Counted from the stretch's first letter, positions 1-9,482 are shown. The stretch is 64,000 bases of DNA from Pseudomonas sp. B33.4 (GCF_034555375.1 NZ_CP140706.1:3339001-3403000), one strand, 5' to 3'. Numbers and translations are program-made. Notes: generated by a model from the sequence alone, not told the origin.

Positions 1-1769
1 GCACCGTCAGGCAATTGCACGATGACCACCAGATAACCGCGATCCTGAATCGGGATAAAACCCTTTGGCGTCGACACCAACAAGTAAGCGGTGGCGGCAA
101 TCAGTACCGCGTAGATCGTCAGCATCAACGGGGTTTTCGCCACCAGCGCACGCACGCTGGCGGCATAACTCGATGACAGCTTCAGGAAGCCGTTGTTGAA
201 CCCGTCGGCCGCACGCTTGAACAGGCCGGACAAACCTGCTTTCGGTGTGTGGTGAACTTTGGGGTCATGTCGGCGCAGAATCATTGCAGCGAGTGCCGGC
301 GACAACGTCACCGAATTGAACAGCGAGATCGCCGTGGCCACCGCAATGGTAATCCCGAACTGACGGAAGAACTCCCCGGAGATACCCGGAATGAACGCTG
401 TCGGAATAAACACCGCACACAGCACAAGCGTGATCGCAATCAACGCCCCGCCGATTTCCTGCATGGTGACGATGGTCGCCTCCAGCGGGCTCTTGCCATC
501 GGCCAGATGCCGCTCGACATTCTCCACCACGACGATGGCGTTATCGACCACGATCCCCACCGCCAGCACCAGTCCGAACAGGGTCAGGTTGTTGATCGAG
601 TAACCGAGCATCGCCATGACCGCAAATGTACCAACCAGCGATACCGGAATCGCCAGGATCGGAATGATCGAAGGCCGCCAGCCTTGCAGGAACACCATGA
701 TCACCAGCACCACGAGAATCACCGCCTCGTAGATGGTCTTGCCCAACTCGCCGATGCTGTCGGCGATAAACGCGGTCGGGTTGTAGCCGATGCTGTATTC
801 AATACCGTCGGGGAAGTCCTTGCCGATTTTCTCCATGGTCTCTTCTACTACTTTCATCGTCGCCAACGCGTTGGCGCCCGGGCGCTGCAGCACTTGCAGG
901 CCGATGGCCGGGTTGCGCAGGTAGTAGGTGTTGTTGACGTATGCCAGCCCGGCGATTTCCGTGCGAGCAACGTCCTTGAGCCGCACCAGACGCCCGGCAT
1001 CCCCGGACTTGAGGACGATGTTGTCGAAGTCGGCTGGCTCCTTCAGTCGCCCCTCGAAAATCAGGTTCGGCTGAAAGGCCTGAGACGCTACCGGTGGCTG
1101 AGCGATGACACCACCCGCCACTTGAGTGTTCTGCGCGCGTACTGCAGCGATGATGTCGGCAGGGGTCAGATTGAACGCGGCCACACGCTCCGGATCGAGC
1201 CAGATACGCATCGAGTATTCACGCGCACCCAACGGATTGATATCGCCGACACCGTCAATGCGTTTAAGCACATCAGCCACGTTACGAATTGCAAAGTTCG
1301 AAACGTAGAGCTGGTCGTAAGTGCCTTTGGGTGAGGAAATGAAGATCGTCGAAAGCTGCGTAGGTGAAGACTTTCGTACCGTCACACCACTGCGCTGTAC
1401 CGGTTCGGGCAAGCGTGGAGTAGCCAGTGCGACACGGTTCTGCACCAGCACTTGTGCCTTATCGACATCGGTGCCGCTTTTGAAGGTCACGGTCAGGTTG
1501 AGACTGCCATCGGACGTAGCCTGACTGTACATGTAGAGCATGTCTTCGACGCCGTTGACTTCCTGCTCGATGGGGATCGCCAGCGTTTCAGCCACGGTCT
1601 GCGCCGAAGCACCGGGATAAGTGGCGGTCACCACGACGGTGGGCGGTGCGATATCCGGGTACTCGGACGTCGGCAGAACCAGATAGGCCAGTCCGCCGAC
1701 AATCATCAAGACGATTGAAAGCACAATCGCCAGCACCGGTTGCTCGATGGAGGTGCGTCCCAGGCTCAT
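1..1769 (-). CDS. RND multidrug efflux permease (MexF/HAE1-like), N-terminal part, cut by window edge
   Basis: Inner-membrane proton-driven pump of the HAE1 RND family, the drug-binding component of a tripartite efflux system. Translation of the minus strand from the ATG at 1769 gives about 589 residues without a stop before base 1. It starts MSLGRTSIEQPVLAIVLS, has the first transmembrane helix, then the periplasmic porter domain (LPTSEYPDIAPPTVVV, GASAQTVAETLAIPIEQ), and later the TM4 region GLVLAVGIVVDNAIVVVENV with the acidic residues used in proton relay. It resembles MexF more than MexB from memory. The start ATG overlaps the stop of the adaptor gene (ATGA, 1766-1769), so the two are translationally coupled. 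The C-terminal part and any outer-membrane channel gene lie outside the window. Family call is firm; substrate is unknown. Confidence 0.93.
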   Translation of the reverse strand, partial: MSLGRTSIEQPVLAIVLSIVLMIVGGLAYLVLPTSEYPDIAPPTVVVTATYPGASAQTVAETLAIPIEQEVNGVEDMLYMYSQATSDGSLNLTVTFKSGTDVDKAQVLVQNRVALATPRLPEPVQRSGVTVRKSSPTQLSTIFISSPKGTYDQLYVSNFAIRNVADVLKRIDGVGDINPLGAREYSMRIWLDPERVAAFNLTPADIIAAVRAQNTQVAGGVIAQPPVASQAFQPNLIFEGRLKEPADFDNIVLKSGDAGRLVRLKDVARTEIAGLAYVNNTYYLRNPAIGLQVLQRPGANALATMKVVEETMEKIGKDFPDGIEYSIGYNPTAFIADSIGELGKTIYEAVILVVLVIMVFLQGWRPSIIPILAIPVSLVGTFAVMAMLGYSINNLTLFGLVLAVGIVVDNAIVVVENVERHLADGKSPLEATIVTMQEIGGALIAITLVLCAVFIPTAFIPGISGEFFRQFGITIAVATAISLFNSVTLSPALAAMILRRHDPKVHHTPKAGLSGLFKRAADGFNNGFLKLSSSYAASVRALVAKTPLMLTIYAVLIAATAYLLVSTPKGFIPIQDRGYLVVIVQLPDG

Positions 1770-2935
1770 AGTGGCGCCCCTTGGCTACCAGCAGTTTTCG
1801 CCACCGTTGCCAATTCGCGCTCCTGTGCGGTCGCAGTGTCTCCGGTACGCACGCGTTGGAGACCGTCGACGATTACCCGGTCCTGTTCCTGCAAGCCGTT
1901 GACGATTTCCCGCAAACCGTCATGCAGTTTGCCAAGGGTGACCGGGCGGATTTCTACTTTGTTTTGTGGGTTGAGCACGTACACAACCTTGCGGGTCGCA
2001 TCGACACCGATCGCAGTGTCCGGCAGCAATAGCGCCGGGTACGCCGCCTGACTGGAGAACTGCACGCGGCCGAATTGCCCCGGGCTCAAACGCAGGTCAC
2101 GGTTGCTGACGCGAGCGCGCTGGCGCAGGGTGCCAGTGGCGGTATCGAGGCGGTTGTCGATGAAGTCCATGCGCCCGGTCATGCTCGGCTCGACCTCGCC
2201 GGGCAAGGCGATCCGCACTTGGCTCTGATTGGCGCTGGCCGTCGGCTGACGCCGGTATTTGAGGTAGCTCTGCTCATCAATATCGAAATAGATGTCGATC
2301 GGATCGAGCGAGACGATGGTGGTCAAAAGTGTCGCGTTGCTGTTCCCGCCGTTGACCAGGTTACCCTCACTGATCAGCTTGCGGCTGATGCGCCCGCTCA
2401 TGGGGGCGGTGATCCGGGTGAACTCCAGATCGAGCTTGGCATTGCTCAGCGCACCCTCGGCACTCAACACCTCGGCCTGTGCGGCCTGACGCGCCTGGAG
2501 GCGCTGGTCATAAAGGCTGCGGGCAATGGTTTTCGACTCAATCAAAACATTGGCGCGGGCGAATTCCTGCTCGGCTAGAGCCAGTTGCGAACGCACCTGC
2601 GCGAGTTTGCCCTGGGCCTGCACCACGGCCGCCTGGAACGAGCGCGAATCGATCACGAAGAGCAAGTCACCCTTCTTGACGATGGCGCCGTCCTGAAACG
2701 CGACTTTCTCCAGATAACCACTGACTCGCGAACGCACGTCCACCAAATCGGTGGCTTCAAAACGGCCGGTAAAACTGTCCCAATCAGTGATGACCGACTT
2801 GACTGGTTTGCTGACGGTGACAGTCGGCGCTGCCGGTGCGTGACTGGCCTGATCGGGTCCGCAACCGCTAAGGGCCGCGGCCAGCGCCAGGCTTAACGCC
2901 GACACCGCCACGCCTTTTAATAACAATGAATTCAC
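1766..2935 (-). CDS. RND efflux periplasmic adaptor (membrane fusion lipoprotein)
   Basis: Periplasmic adaptor that bridges the RND pump to an outer-membrane channel. The GTG at 2935 is preferred as start because a GGAG lies 9 bases upstream and the product then opens with a clean lipoprotein signal (hydrophobic stretch ending LSGC at about residues 22-25); an upstream in-frame ATG at 2974 would add 13 residues without a better ribosome site. The 389-residue product shows the lipoyl/barrel-sandwich half (SRVSGYLEKVAFQDGAIVKKGDLLFVID), an alpha-helical hairpin rich in Ala/Gln, and the second lipoyl half (RITAPMSGRISRKLISEGNLV) followed by the beta-barrel domain. It is the first gene of an operon with the downstream pump. 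No local repressor gene is present, so regulation is not evident. Confidence 0.92.
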   Translation of the reverse strand: MNSLLLKGVAVSALSLALAAALSGCGPDQASHAPAAPTVTVSKPVKSVITDWDSFTGRFEATDLVDVRSRVSGYLEKVAFQDGAIVKKGDLLFVIDSRSFQAAVVQAQGKLAQVRSQLALAEQEFARANVLIESKTIARSLYDQRLQARQAAQAEVLSAEGALSNAKLDLEFTRITAPMSGRISRKLISEGNLVNGGNSNATLLTTIVSLDPIDIYFDIDEQSYLKYRRQPTASANQSQVRIALPGEVEPSMTGRMDFIDNRLDTATGTLRQRARVSNRDLRLSPGQFGRVQFSSQAAYPALLLPDTAIGVDATRKVVYVLNPQNKVEIRPVTLGKLHDGLREIVNGLQEQDRVIVDGLQRVRTGDTATAQERELATVAKTAGSQGAPL

Positions 2936-3042
2936 TTTTGTAATCTCCGCAGTTGGCCATTGAATGCACTGCATCCAATGGCCAGACAGATAACTGAGCT
3001 GTAATTCGAGCGAGGTATTAGCAAGTTTCTAAGGCAAAGCAG

Positions 3043-3180
3043 TTAACTTTTAGACGTGTATTCACTGTGGGATTTATTACGCTCGATAAAGGCACCGGAC
3101 TCTTCAGCGTGAACCGCCAGGGACGCAGAGAGCGCAGCCAAAGTCGCGAGCAGAGCAATGGATTTTTTTACGTAAGTCAT
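3043..3180 (-). CDS. small exported peptide, function unknown
   Basis: A 45-residue product starting at the ATG at 3180, with GAGG about 10 bases upstream. It has a textbook Sec signal peptide: KK near the N-terminus, a hydrophobic core ALLATLAALSASLA, and a likely cleavage after VHA. Only about 20 polar residues would remain (EESGAFIERNKSHSEYTSKS). Small secreted peptides of this shape are common and poorly described in Pseudomonas. An upstream in-frame extension to 3360 exists, but it has no ribosome site and would bury the signal peptide. No partner is evident; the neighbours are unrelated and both read the same way. Confidence 0.6.
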   Translation of the reverse strand: MTYVKKSIALLATLAALSASLAVHAEESGAFIERNKSHSEYTSKS

Positions 3181-3424
3181 TTCAAGTGTCCTCGGTAGTG
3201 TTTGAATAAAAAGGATTTTCCGTGAGCACCCGGTCGAGATAAACCGTCGAAACGCGAAAAGAATATTGACTAAAAGGCAAGAGCCAACGCTCTGAAACGA
3301 GACATATGGGGATTCTATCGCCCACGTGAAATTAACCTGTGAAGCGTGTTCACCGATCATTTACGCGTACAGGGAAACACCTCGAAAGTTAAATTTCAAA
3401 AAGGCAGGATTGTTTAAGGCGCGC

Positions 3425-3455
3425 AAAAAAAAGATGGCCTGTCGGCCATCTTTTT
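3425..3455 (-). terminator. Rho-independent terminator
   Basis: A stem with arms at 3433-3439 and 3444-3450 (GATGGCC/GGCCATC, loop TGTC) is flanked by an A-run on one side and a T-run on the other, so it can act in both directions. It lies 6-7 bases past the stop of the aldehyde dehydrogenase gene and should end that operon. Confidence 0.85.
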
Positions 3456-3461
3456 CAACAC

Positions 3462-4940
3462 TCAGCGATTAATACCGCCCAAGCAGAGGTATTTGATTTC
3501 AAGATAGTCTTCGATGCCGTATCTGGACCCTTCACGGCCAAGTCCCGACGCTTTGACGCCCCCGAATGGTGCGACTTCGGTCGAAATCAGTCCTTCATTG
3601 ATCCCGACGATACCGCACTCCAGTGCTTCGGCTACGCGCATGATCCGCCCGATATCGCGACTGTAAAAATACGAAGCCAGGCCAAACTGGGTGTCGTTGG
3701 CCATCTCGATGGCTTGTGCCTCTGTACTGAACCGGAATAGTGGCGCCACCGGGCCGAACGTCTCTTCACGGAACACTTTTGATTCCCTTGGCACATTCAC
3801 AAGAATCGTCGGCCGATAGAAACTGCCGCCCAAGGGATGACGCTCGCCACCGGTCAACACCGAGGCGCCCCGCTCGACCGCATCGGCAACATGCTCTTCA
3901 GCCTTGCGTACTGCGTTGTCATCAATCAGCGGGCCGATCGTCACGCCGTCTTCAAAACCGCTGCCTACCTTCAGCGCTTCGACGGCGGTTTTCAGTTTGG
4001 CAGCGAACGCATCGTAGATGCCGTCCTGCACCAGCAAGCGGTTGGCACAGACACATGTCTGCCCGGCATTGCGGTACTTGGAAGCCAACGCCCCCTGCAC
4101 GGCCGCGTCCAGATCGGCATCGTCAAACACGATAAAAGGAGCGTTACCGCCCAGCTCCATGCTGGTCTTCTTGATCGTCGGCGCGCACTGGGCCAGCAAG
4201 GTCGCCCCGACTTCAGTGCTACCCGTGAAGGACAATTTGCGCACATCCGGATTGGCAGTCAGTTCGCCACCTATCTCACTGCCGGGACCGGTAATCACGT
4301 TGCAAACACCCGCCGGCAGACCGGCACGCTCGGCCAGTACAGCAATGGCAATCGCCGAGAAAGGTGTCTGGCTCGCTGGCCGCAACACGCCCGTGCAACC
4401 GGCTGCCCAACCGGGTCCGGCCTTACGAGTGATCATTGCCGCCGGAAAGTTCCACGGGGTAATAGCGGCAAACACGCCGATGGGTTCTTTCTGGACGATG
4501 ATGCGACTGTTTGGCGAATGGGAGGCGATGGTGTCGCCATAGACGCGCTTGCCCTCCTCCGCGAACCATTCAATGAACGACGCGGCATAGGTGATCTCAC
4601 CGCGACTTTCGGCCAACGGTTTGCCTTGTTCAGCGGTCATGATGCGTGCGAGGTCTTCACGATGAGTGATCATCAACTCGAACAGCAATCGCAATTTTGC
4701 TGCACGTTCTTTGGCGGTGAGTGCCCGCCATGCCGGTTGCGCGCGTCTGGCGGCGGCAATGGCGCGCGCAGTCTCGACCGCGCCCAGTGACGGTACGCGC
4801 CCGAGCACTTTACCGTTGGCCGGATTGGTGACGACGATGCTGCGCCCCTCACCCACCTCCAGCCACTGGCCATCGATGTAGTTCGCCTCGCGGAACAGCG
4901 TCGGATCTTCGAGCGTAGAAAGGAAATTGGTATCAGCCAT
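3462..4940 (-). CDS. NAD(P)-dependent succinate-semialdehyde dehydrogenase-like aldehyde dehydrogenase
   Basis: Oxidises an aldehyde to the acid with NAD(P)+; GabD-type by sequence. The ATG at 4940 is chosen (492 residues) because GAGGAG sits 7 bases upstream; a TTG at 4955 would add five residues. Seen: PWNFPAAMITRKAGP, the Rossmann motif FTGSTEVG, the general-base Glu in MELGG (about residue 262) and the catalytic Cys in GQTC (about 296). One oddity is VLRPASQT, where the family normally has KPAS; the Lys that contacts the cofactor adenosine is Arg here. It follows the alcohol dehydrogenase gene by 11 bases, so the two probably turn a primary alcohol into an acid in two steps. The substrate could be 4-hydroxybutyrate/succinic semialdehyde, but other omega-semialdehydes fit equally well. 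Confidence 0.88.
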   Translation of the reverse strand: MADTNFLSTLEDPTLFREANYIDGQWLEVGEGRSIVVTNPANGKVLGRVPSLGAVETARAIAAARRAQPAWRALTAKERAAKLRLLFELMITHREDLARIMTAEQGKPLAESRGEITYAASFIEWFAEEGKRVYGDTIASHSPNSRIIVQKEPIGVFAAITPWNFPAAMITRKAGPGWAAGCTGVLRPASQTPFSAIAIAVLAERAGLPAGVCNVITGPGSEIGGELTANPDVRKLSFTGSTEVGATLLAQCAPTIKKTSMELGGNAPFIVFDDADLDAAVQGALASKYRNAGQTCVCANRLLVQDGIYDAFAAKLKTAVEALKVGSGFEDGVTIGPLIDDNAVRKAEEHVADAVERGASVLTGGERHPLGGSFYRPTILVNVPRESKVFREETFGPVAPLFRFSTEAQAIEMANDTQFGLASYFYSRDIGRIMRVAEALECGIVGINEGLISTEVAPFGGVKASGLGREGSRYGIEDYLEIKYLCLGGINR

Positions 4941-4951
4941 GCTGTCGCTCC

Positions 4952-6076
4952 TCAAAATTCAATAACCTGCCGCACCGCACTGCCATCGTGCAGGCGATCG
5001 AAACCTTCGTTGATATCGTCCAGCTTGAGCCGGCCGCTCAGCAGTCGATCCACCGGCAGACGTCCGTCGCGATAGAGCTCGATGAACCGCGGAATATCGC
5101 GAAGCGGCACGCAGGTGCCGATGTAGCTGCCCTTGAGGGTGCGCTCCTCGCCTACCAGCTGGACGACATTGACCGGCAGCGACGAACCGGGTGGTGGCAG
5201 GCCGGCCGTCACGGTCATCCCTCCGCGCCTGGTCATTTTCATTGCGTTCTCCAGCGCCCGGATTGAACCGGCCATTTCGAAAACGTAGTCGGCGCCGCCA
5301 CCGGTCAGTGCCAGCACCTGCTCGACGGCGTCGGGATCGCCACCATTGACCACGGAGGTGGCACCGACGTCCTTGGCCAAAGCGAGTTTTTCCGCTGACA
5401 GGTCGACCGCGATGATTTTGCTCGCCCCTGCGGCCCGTGCCCCCAGAACCGAAGCCAGACCGACACCGCCCAGGCCAATGACCACGGCGGTCGAGCCCAC
5501 GCGCAATTGCGCGGTATTGACCACCGCACCGACACCGGTCAACACCGCACAACCAAACAGCGCGGCTTCGACAAAGGGCAACTCGCGATCGATCTTGACC
5601 ACCGAGTTGCGCGACATCACGGCGTACTCGGCGAACGCCGAAACACCAAGATGGTGATGAACGTGAGTGCCAGCCGCGCTCAAACGCACCGAGCCGTTGA
5701 TCAATGTCCCGGCGGCGTTGGCTTTCGCTCCCGGCTCGCACAGTGCCGGGCGGCCCTCGGCGCATGGCAGGCAGTGACCGCAACTTGGCATGAAGACCAT
5801 GACCACATGATCGCCCGGCTCAAGGTCGCTCACCCCTTCGCCCAAGGCCTCCACCACACCGGCAGCCTCATGACCGAGTGCCATGGGCATTGGCCGAGGC
5901 CGGTCACCATTGATCACCGACAGGTCGGAATGGCACAGACCGGCAGCACGAATTCGCACCAATACCTCGCCCGGGCCCGGCGGCGCCAATTCGATGGTTT
6001 CGATCGAAATCGGCTTGCTCAGGGCATAGGGCGGGGCAACATTCATGTGTCTTAGAACAGCAGCTCTGACTTGCAT
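4952..6076 (-). CDS. zinc-dependent alcohol dehydrogenase (MDR superfamily)
   Basis: Oxidises an alcohol with NAD+. The start at ATG 6076 has GGAG 7 bases upstream; a longer form from 6121 lacks this. The 374-residue protein has the catalytic zinc ligands (GLCHSDL, GHEAAG), the four-Cys structural zinc loop (SCGHCLPCAEGRPALC) and the Rossmann motif GLGGVGLASVLGAR. It belongs to the class III/benzyl-alcohol dehydrogenase-like branch. It is co-transcribed with the aldehyde dehydrogenase downstream and diverges from the cupin operon, so the 273 bases between 6077 and 6349 carry two opposing promoters; no obvious operator was recognised there. Confidence 0.9.
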   Translation of the reverse strand: MQVRAAVLRHMNVAPPYALSKPISIETIELAPPGPGEVLVRIRAAGLCHSDLSVINGDRPRPMPMALGHEAAGVVEALGEGVSDLEPGDHVVMVFMPSCGHCLPCAEGRPALCEPGAKANAAGTLINGSVRLSAAGTHVHHHLGVSAFAEYAVMSRNSVVKIDRELPFVEAALFGCAVLTGVGAVVNTAQLRVGSTAVVIGLGGVGLASVLGARAAGASKIIAVDLSAEKLALAKDVGATSVVNGGDPDAVEQVLALTGGGADYVFEMAGSIRALENAMKMTRRGGMTVTAGLPPPGSSLPVNVVQLVGEERTLKGSYIGTCVPLRDIPRFIELYRDGRLPVDRLLSGRLKLDDINEGFDRLHDGSAVRQVIEF

Positions 6077-6349
6077 CTTTTGTCTCCGACGCAGCTGGAC
6101 TCGATAGTGAGTGCTCACCACTATGCCGTAGCTCGATCACGCCAGAAATGCACTGCCGGGCGCAGCTGTTTGGAATCGAATTCGCAAAAGCGCGCCATTC
6201 CAGCGAACACTCAAGTGAATCGAATTGTTATTTGAGTTCTCAAATCTTGTGCACGGCCAGCGCATTCCCGGCTACTGACCCAGTGCTTATTCTGAAACCA
6301 CAAACAACATCACAGCGTCCCGTAGAGACGCCTGAATGAGGGTTTCAAA

Positions 6350-6790
6350 ATGACCGAATCAAGCACCCGGAAGAAACTGGTCGAGGCTGCTCCCCACGCC
6401 TCGTTCAATCTCGACGAGATCGTCAAGACGTTCCCCGAAACAGCTGAAACGCTCCTCGTCGACACCCGACTCACCGACGAAGACGAAGCCAGTGCCCGTG
6501 TCTTTCGGGTGTACCACCCGACCCCCGCGCACTATCACGCCACCTGTGACGAGTACCTGATCGTGCTTTCGGGACGCGCTACGTTTTTTATGGGCGACCG
6601 CGAAGAGTTCGAAGTGGGCCCGGGTGAAATGCTGTTCTTCAAGAAATTCACCGTTCACGGCATGCCGAAGATCCTCGAACACCCGCTGTTCATGGTGTCG
6701 GTCGATACACCGCGCCGTGATCCAAGCGACATCATTTTTGTCGATCCTTCCAGCGGCACCGCTGAATCATTCGTGCAGGCCAAGCCATGA
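6350..6790 (+). CDS. single-domain cupin protein
   Basis: A 146-residue protein with one cupin fold. The complete metal-binding set is visible: H61, H63 and E68 in the first motif (HYHATCDEYL) and H103 in the second (TVHG), so it probably binds Fe, Mn or Ni. Such small cupins can be isomerases, dioxygenases or metal-dependent regulators; the sequence does not decide. It is the first gene of a tightly packed run: its stop overlaps the start of the next gene (ATGA). Co-transcription with a metal transporter three genes on makes metal-dependent activity plausible, but this is inference. Confidence 0.8.
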   Translation: MTESSTRKKLVEAAPHASFNLDEIVKTFPETAETLLVDTRLTDEDEASARVFRVYHPTPAHYHATCDEYLIVLSGRATFFMGDREEFEVGPGEMLFFKKFTVHGMPKILEHPLFMVSVDTPRRDPSDIIFVDPSSGTAESFVQAKP

Positions 6791-7848
6791 GCAGCCCGGC
6801 ACTGGAAATCTTCGCGACATTCCCGGTCGAGCGCCCGGGCAACCCCACCGTAATGCCTGACGGCCGGGTGCTGGTATCGGTGTCGGCCATCATTGCCCCC
6901 GACATCTCGGTGCGGGCGGTAGCGCAGAACGGCGAGCATTCGGCCTACCCCAATGAGACCTGGGCTGGCAAACCTCGCGACGACGGGCGTGGCATGTCCG
7001 CCGTGATCGGTATCCGCACCGACCCCGAAGGGATCGTCTGGATACTCGATATGGGCAAGCCGGAGCAACAGCAACCCCGGCTGATTGCCTGGAATGATCG
7101 TGAGCAATGCTTGCATCGCCTGATTGTCTTGCCGCAAAACGTGCTGCGTCCGAGTTCCTTCACTCAGGACTTCGTCATCGACTGGCGGCGCCAGCGCATC
7201 TACATCGCGGACATGACGATGAACGCCAGTGGCGCCAGTGACTACCCTGCAATCGTCGTGGTTGACCTGCAGACGGGTCTGTCATGGCGTTCGCTGGAGT
7301 GCTATCCGGGACTGATGCCGGGCGACGTGCCTCTGCTCGTTGCGGGTAAACCGCTGGCCCTGCGCACTGCCGAGGGTGAAGTCATTCCGTATCGCTACGG
7401 GCTGAATCCAATTGCCATCGACCCATTGGGCCGCTGGGTGTATTTCGGTTCGATGTCTGCTCGCAAGGTCTATCGGATCAGCACCGAAAGTCTTGCCTTG
7501 CCCGACAGTGAGACAGCGTTGGGCGAAGCCGTGGAGTACTGGTGCGAGAAGCCGCATTGCGATGGCTTCGATGTCGATGCCGAGGGCAATGTCTACGTGA
7601 CCGATATCGCCAACAACGCCATCGGGCTGGCATCGCCGGTGGGCTATCGCATCCTGGCCCAGGACGACCGGCTGCTCGGCTGGCCGGACGGTGTCGAACT
7701 CGATGCACAAGGCAAATGGCTGTACATCACAGCCAACCAACTGCACCGTCACCCGTTGCTCAATGCGGGTGAAGATGACAGTCAGCCACCGTTCCATGTG
7801 TTGCGCCTGCGTGTGGATGCACCGATGGGTTTGAGCGAAACACCATGA
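6787..7848 (+). CDS. major royal jelly/yellow-like beta-propeller protein
   Basis: A 353-residue protein with MRJP/yellow-type beta-propeller features: WILDMGK, FVIDWRRQRIYIADMT, a central LNPIAIDPLGRWVYFGSMS, and C-terminal NVYVTDIANNAIG followed by WPDGVELDAQGKWLYIT. Bacterial members are usually annotated as L-dopachrome tautomerase-related or gluconolactonase-like, without proven activity. No signal peptide is seen, so it should be cytoplasmic. It overlaps its neighbours at both ends (4 bases each), which points to translational coupling with the cupin and the small membrane protein. A lactonase or tautomerase role is a guess from the fold. Confidence 0.75.
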   Translation: MSSPALEIFATFPVERPGNPTVMPDGRVLVSVSAIIAPDISVRAVAQNGEHSAYPNETWAGKPRDDGRGMSAVIGIRTDPEGIVWILDMGKPEQQQPRLIAWNDREQCLHRLIVLPQNVLRPSSFTQDFVIDWRRQRIYIADMTMNASGASDYPAIVVVDLQTGLSWRSLECYPGLMPGDVPLLVAGKPLALRTAEGEVIPYRYGLNPIAIDPLGRWVYFGSMSARKVYRISTESLALPDSETALGEAVEYWCEKPHCDGFDVDAEGNVYVTDIANNAIGLASPVGYRILAQDDRLLGWPDGVELDAQGKWLYITANQLHRHPLLNAGEDDSQPPFHVLRLRVDAPMGLSETP

Positions 7849-8216
7849 CCCATAACCGTGTTGCGCTCACTGTCATTGCAATGTTGTTCATCGTCAGCAC
7901 CGTCGTCGTTGCATTGACCGAGAGCACGTCAGGAGTCGGCATCTGGCTGTACGCCGTGGTGGCGGTTGCCGTCATGGGGTTCTCAAGGTCGATGCCAGAT
8001 GTCTGGCCCAGCTGCCTCTTCGACGCATCGAGTGCTTCGCGGGCAGCACTGACCCAGCGCCTGCTGACGCAGATGGCAGCCCTGGTTTGTCTGCTGTCTG
8101 CTCAGACGGTAAACGGGACAGTCTCCGCGACGCTCTCGATCACCGGCCTTCTGCTGTTCATTCATACTCTGCTGCTGGCGCGCCTGCCTCGGCGCCCGCG
8201 GCCAGTGAGGCATTGA
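7845..8216 (+). CDS. small integral membrane protein, unknown function
   Basis: A 123-residue protein with about four hydrophobic segments (roughly residues 8-25, 32-47, 74-91 and 95-112) and a basic C-terminal tail (LPRRPRPVRH) that probably stays in the cytoplasm. No family was recognised. Its start overlaps the preceding stop (ATGA, 7845-7848) and the transporter gene begins three bases after its stop, so it is embedded in the operon. It may be an accessory subunit of the Nramp transporter or an unrelated membrane protein. Confidence 0.65.
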   Translation: MTHNRVALTVIAMLFIVSTVVVALTESTSGVGIWLYAVVAVAVMGFSRSMPDVWPSCLFDASSASRAALTQRLLTQMAALVCLLSAQTVNGTVSATLSITGLLLFIHTLLLARLPRRPRPVRH

Positions 8217-8219
8217 TCA

Positions 8220-9482
8220 GTGACGGCACAGGCCAGCCAGCGATCATCGGTACCCGGGCGTCTCCCACTGTTGATGGGCCCGGGGTTGTTGATCGCAGTG
8301 GGTTACATGGACCCGGGCAACTGGGCAACGGGTATCGCTGCGGGTGCGCAGTTTGGCTACAAACTGCTGTTCATGGTGGTGTTGTCGAGTCTGGCGGCCA
8401 TGTTGTTGCAGACACTCGCATTGCGCCTGGGCGTCGTCACGGGTCAGGACCTCGCCCAGACCAGCCGCCTTCGTTACCCCCGCCCCGTCACATTCGCGCA
8501 TTGGGCGATGGCCGAAACAGCCATCGTCGCCACCGATATTGCTGAAGTATTGGGGGCGGCGCTGGCGTTTAAACTGCTGTTCAACCTGCCGCTCAGTATC
8601 GGCATCTTGCTGACGGCAATCAGTACTTTGATCATCCTGGGCATAAAGGGCGCTGCCAATGGCCGCGTGCAGAGGATCGTCCTGACACTGGTGACCATCA
8701 TTGTCATGTGTTTTGCCGTAGAACTGGCACTGATCACAGTCGACACAAACAAGCTGCTTCAGGGATTCGTTCCTTCACTGGACACGCTGGCTGAGCCTGG
8801 GGCGCTGTTCATTGCAGTGGGCATCATTGGCGCCACGGTCATGCCGCATAACCTCTATCTGCATTCAGCTCTGGCCCGTTCCCCCGGTCGCCTCAATGAC
8901 GATGTGCAGGTCAGGCAATCGCTGCGCAGCGGTTCCCACGACACGATTCGCGCACTGTCCATTGCTGCCGCTGTGCAGGTCGCCATTCTGTTGGTGGCTG
9001 CCGCTGTGTTCCATGAAAGCGGTAACACCGGAATTGGCGGTATAGAGCAGGCCCATCAACTGTTGACGCCCCTGACAGGGGTCGCGCTGTCCGCGGTGCT
9101 GTTTGCCCTGGCCCTGCTGGCATCCGGACAAAGCGCAACACTGACAGGCACCCTCGCCGGTCAAGTGGTGCTCGAAGGATTTCTGCAACTGAGGGTTCCA
9201 TTATGGAAGCAACGTATCGCCACCCGGCTGCTGGCCATCGTGCCGGCGCTGTCGGCAATCCACTGGCTCGGTGATCGTGCAGTCGGCGACCTGTTGGTGT
9301 TTTCACAGGTGGTGCTGTCGATACAACTACCGTTTGCCGTTTATCCCCTGATTCGTTTTACCCGCGATAAAACACTGATGGGCGACTTTGCCATATCACG
9401 CCCGGTCGCTCTCATGGCCTGGTTGATCTTCCTGCTGATTGGCGTCGCCAATCTGTGGCTGGTCGCGTCCGTCATTCTCTGA
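8220..9482 (+). CDS. Nramp-family divalent metal ion transporter
   Basis: A proton-coupled importer of Mn2+/Fe2+ or similar ions in the inner membrane. The 420-residue protein carries both Nramp metal-site signatures: DPGNWATG in TM1 (D31, N34) and MPHNLYLHSAL in TM6 (M208, N211). The Met that selects transition metals over Mg/Al is retained. Eleven hydrophobic segments can be counted. The start is a GTG at 8220 with GAGG 9 bases upstream. It is less like E. coli MntH than usual Pseudomonas MntH proteins are, judged by eye. It is placed within the cupin/royal-jelly operon rather than next to a MntR gene or riboswitch. Confidence 0.88.
   Translation: MTAQASQRSSVPGRLPLLMGPGLLIAVGYMDPGNWATGIAAGAQFGYKLLFMVVLSSLAAMLLQTLALRLGVVTGQDLAQTSRLRYPRPVTFAHWAMAETAIVATDIAEVLGAALAFKLLFNLPLSIGILLTAISTLIILGIKGAANGRVQRIVLTLVTIIVMCFAVELALITVDTNKLLQGFVPSLDTLAEPGALFIAVGIIGATVMPHNLYLHSALARSPGRLNDDVQVRQSLRSGSHDTIRALSIAAAVQVAILLVAAAVFHESGNTGIGGIEQAHQLLTPLTGVALSAVLFALALLASGQSATLTGTLAGQVVLEGFLQLRVPLWKQRIATRLLAIVPALSAIHWLGDRAVGDLLVFSQVVLSIQLPFAVYPLIRFTRDKTLMGDFAISRPVALMAWLIFLLIGVANLWLVASVIL

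Noticed and set aside
249..1334. 361-codon plus-strand frame at the left edge
   Set aside because: Antisense to the RND permease, which has clear family motifs on the minus strand.
3181..3360. 105-residue version of the small exported peptide
   Set aside because: The extension would place the signal peptide internally; the ATG at 3180 has the ribosome site.
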